Source: CADAWZ01 sp045114665
GTDB lineage: Bacteria > Vulcanimicrobiota > CADAWZ01
Length of the DNA: 15,623 nt
Reading direction: 5' to 3'
Assembly: GCA_045114665.1 (NCBI GenBank)
Contig: JBGUKW010000297.1
Span: forward strand, 1 to 15,623
The position numbers were made by a program, and so were the translations under genes. Position 1 is the stretch's first letter; each line of letters opens with the position of its first letter. Below the pieces are notes generated by a model. The model saw only the letters and a list, made by a program, of their open reading frames with translations, was not told the DNA's origin and made no database searches. This document shows positions 15,490 to 15,623 of this stretch, piece after piece.

Positions 15490-15534
15490 CACTACATAAA
15501 ACCGTTATCTTGCTATTAAGTCGGAAGCTAAATA

Positions 15535-15623
15535 GGGGCTGTGAAAAAAGTATTTTTTTATATATAATTTTCGTAAATTAACTCGTTTTGTTAGTTTATA
15601 AAAAAGTGGTTGAGATTGCCACG
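15535..15623 (+). repeat. Dispersed repeat copy 2 (truncated by the window end)
   Basis: Matches 2771-2859 with a few substitutions and small A/T indels. The left end GGGGCTGTG corresponds to GGAGTTGTG. The shared core is GTGAAAAAAGTATTTTTT, then TATAATTTTCGTAAATTAAC, then TGTTAGTT, and ATTGCCACG at the end. The right inverted end is beyond the window. Orientation is the same as copy 1. Confidence 0.75.

Overview
The window is AT-rich, densely coded bacterial DNA dominated by a flagellar export/switch operon. No rRNA, tRNA, CRISPR array, integrase or transposase gene was seen. The organism is flagellated. Gene order (fliM-N-O-P-Q-R-flhB-flhA), very AT-rich sequence, TTG and GTG starts beside ATG, and atypical rod and switch proteins make me suspect an uncultured gut-type lineage such as Gastranaerophilales/Vampirovibrionia (Melainabacteria). 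That assignment is an impression, not something the sequence proves. TGA is a normal stop here: fliN, fliP and the gene ending at 5093 all end with it.

Region 1 (1-2575, minus strand): a 582-residue thermolysin-like (M4-type gluzincin) metalloprotease without a recognisable signal peptide is followed downstream by two tandem paralogous small genes. The first of these (111-722) is interrupted by an in-frame TGA, probably a former Trp codon. The second runs off the window start. A 14-bp perfect hairpin lies between protease and small genes. The arrangement could be a secreted protease/effector with duplicated immunity-like genes, but this is inference.

Region 2 (2576-2962): very AT-rich intergenic DNA with a MITE-like repeat of about 110 bp, bounded by short inverted repeats. 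A second copy in the same orientation starts at 15535 and is cut by the window end.

Region 3 (2963-6410, plus strand): four tightly packed or overlapping genes. They encode a POT-family peptide transporter, a Yip1-like membrane protein, a cob(I)alamin adenosyltransferase and a membrane-anchored phosphodiester glycosidase (NAGPA) domain protein.

Region 4 (6411-14737): a single flagellar rod/hook-family gene with its own leader and terminator, then the fliMNOPQR-flhBA operon from a TTGCTT-N17-TATAAT promoter. FliP, FliQ, FliR, FlhB and FlhA form the membrane export gate, FliO helps assemble it, and FliM/FliN are switch/C-ring components. FliM lacks the usual N-terminal CheY-P-binding peptide.

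Region 5 (14738-15623): two small genes of unknown function. The second (88 aa, helical) has a near-consensus promoter, a strong ribosome binding site and its own terminator, so it is probably abundant. The truncated repeat copy closes the window.
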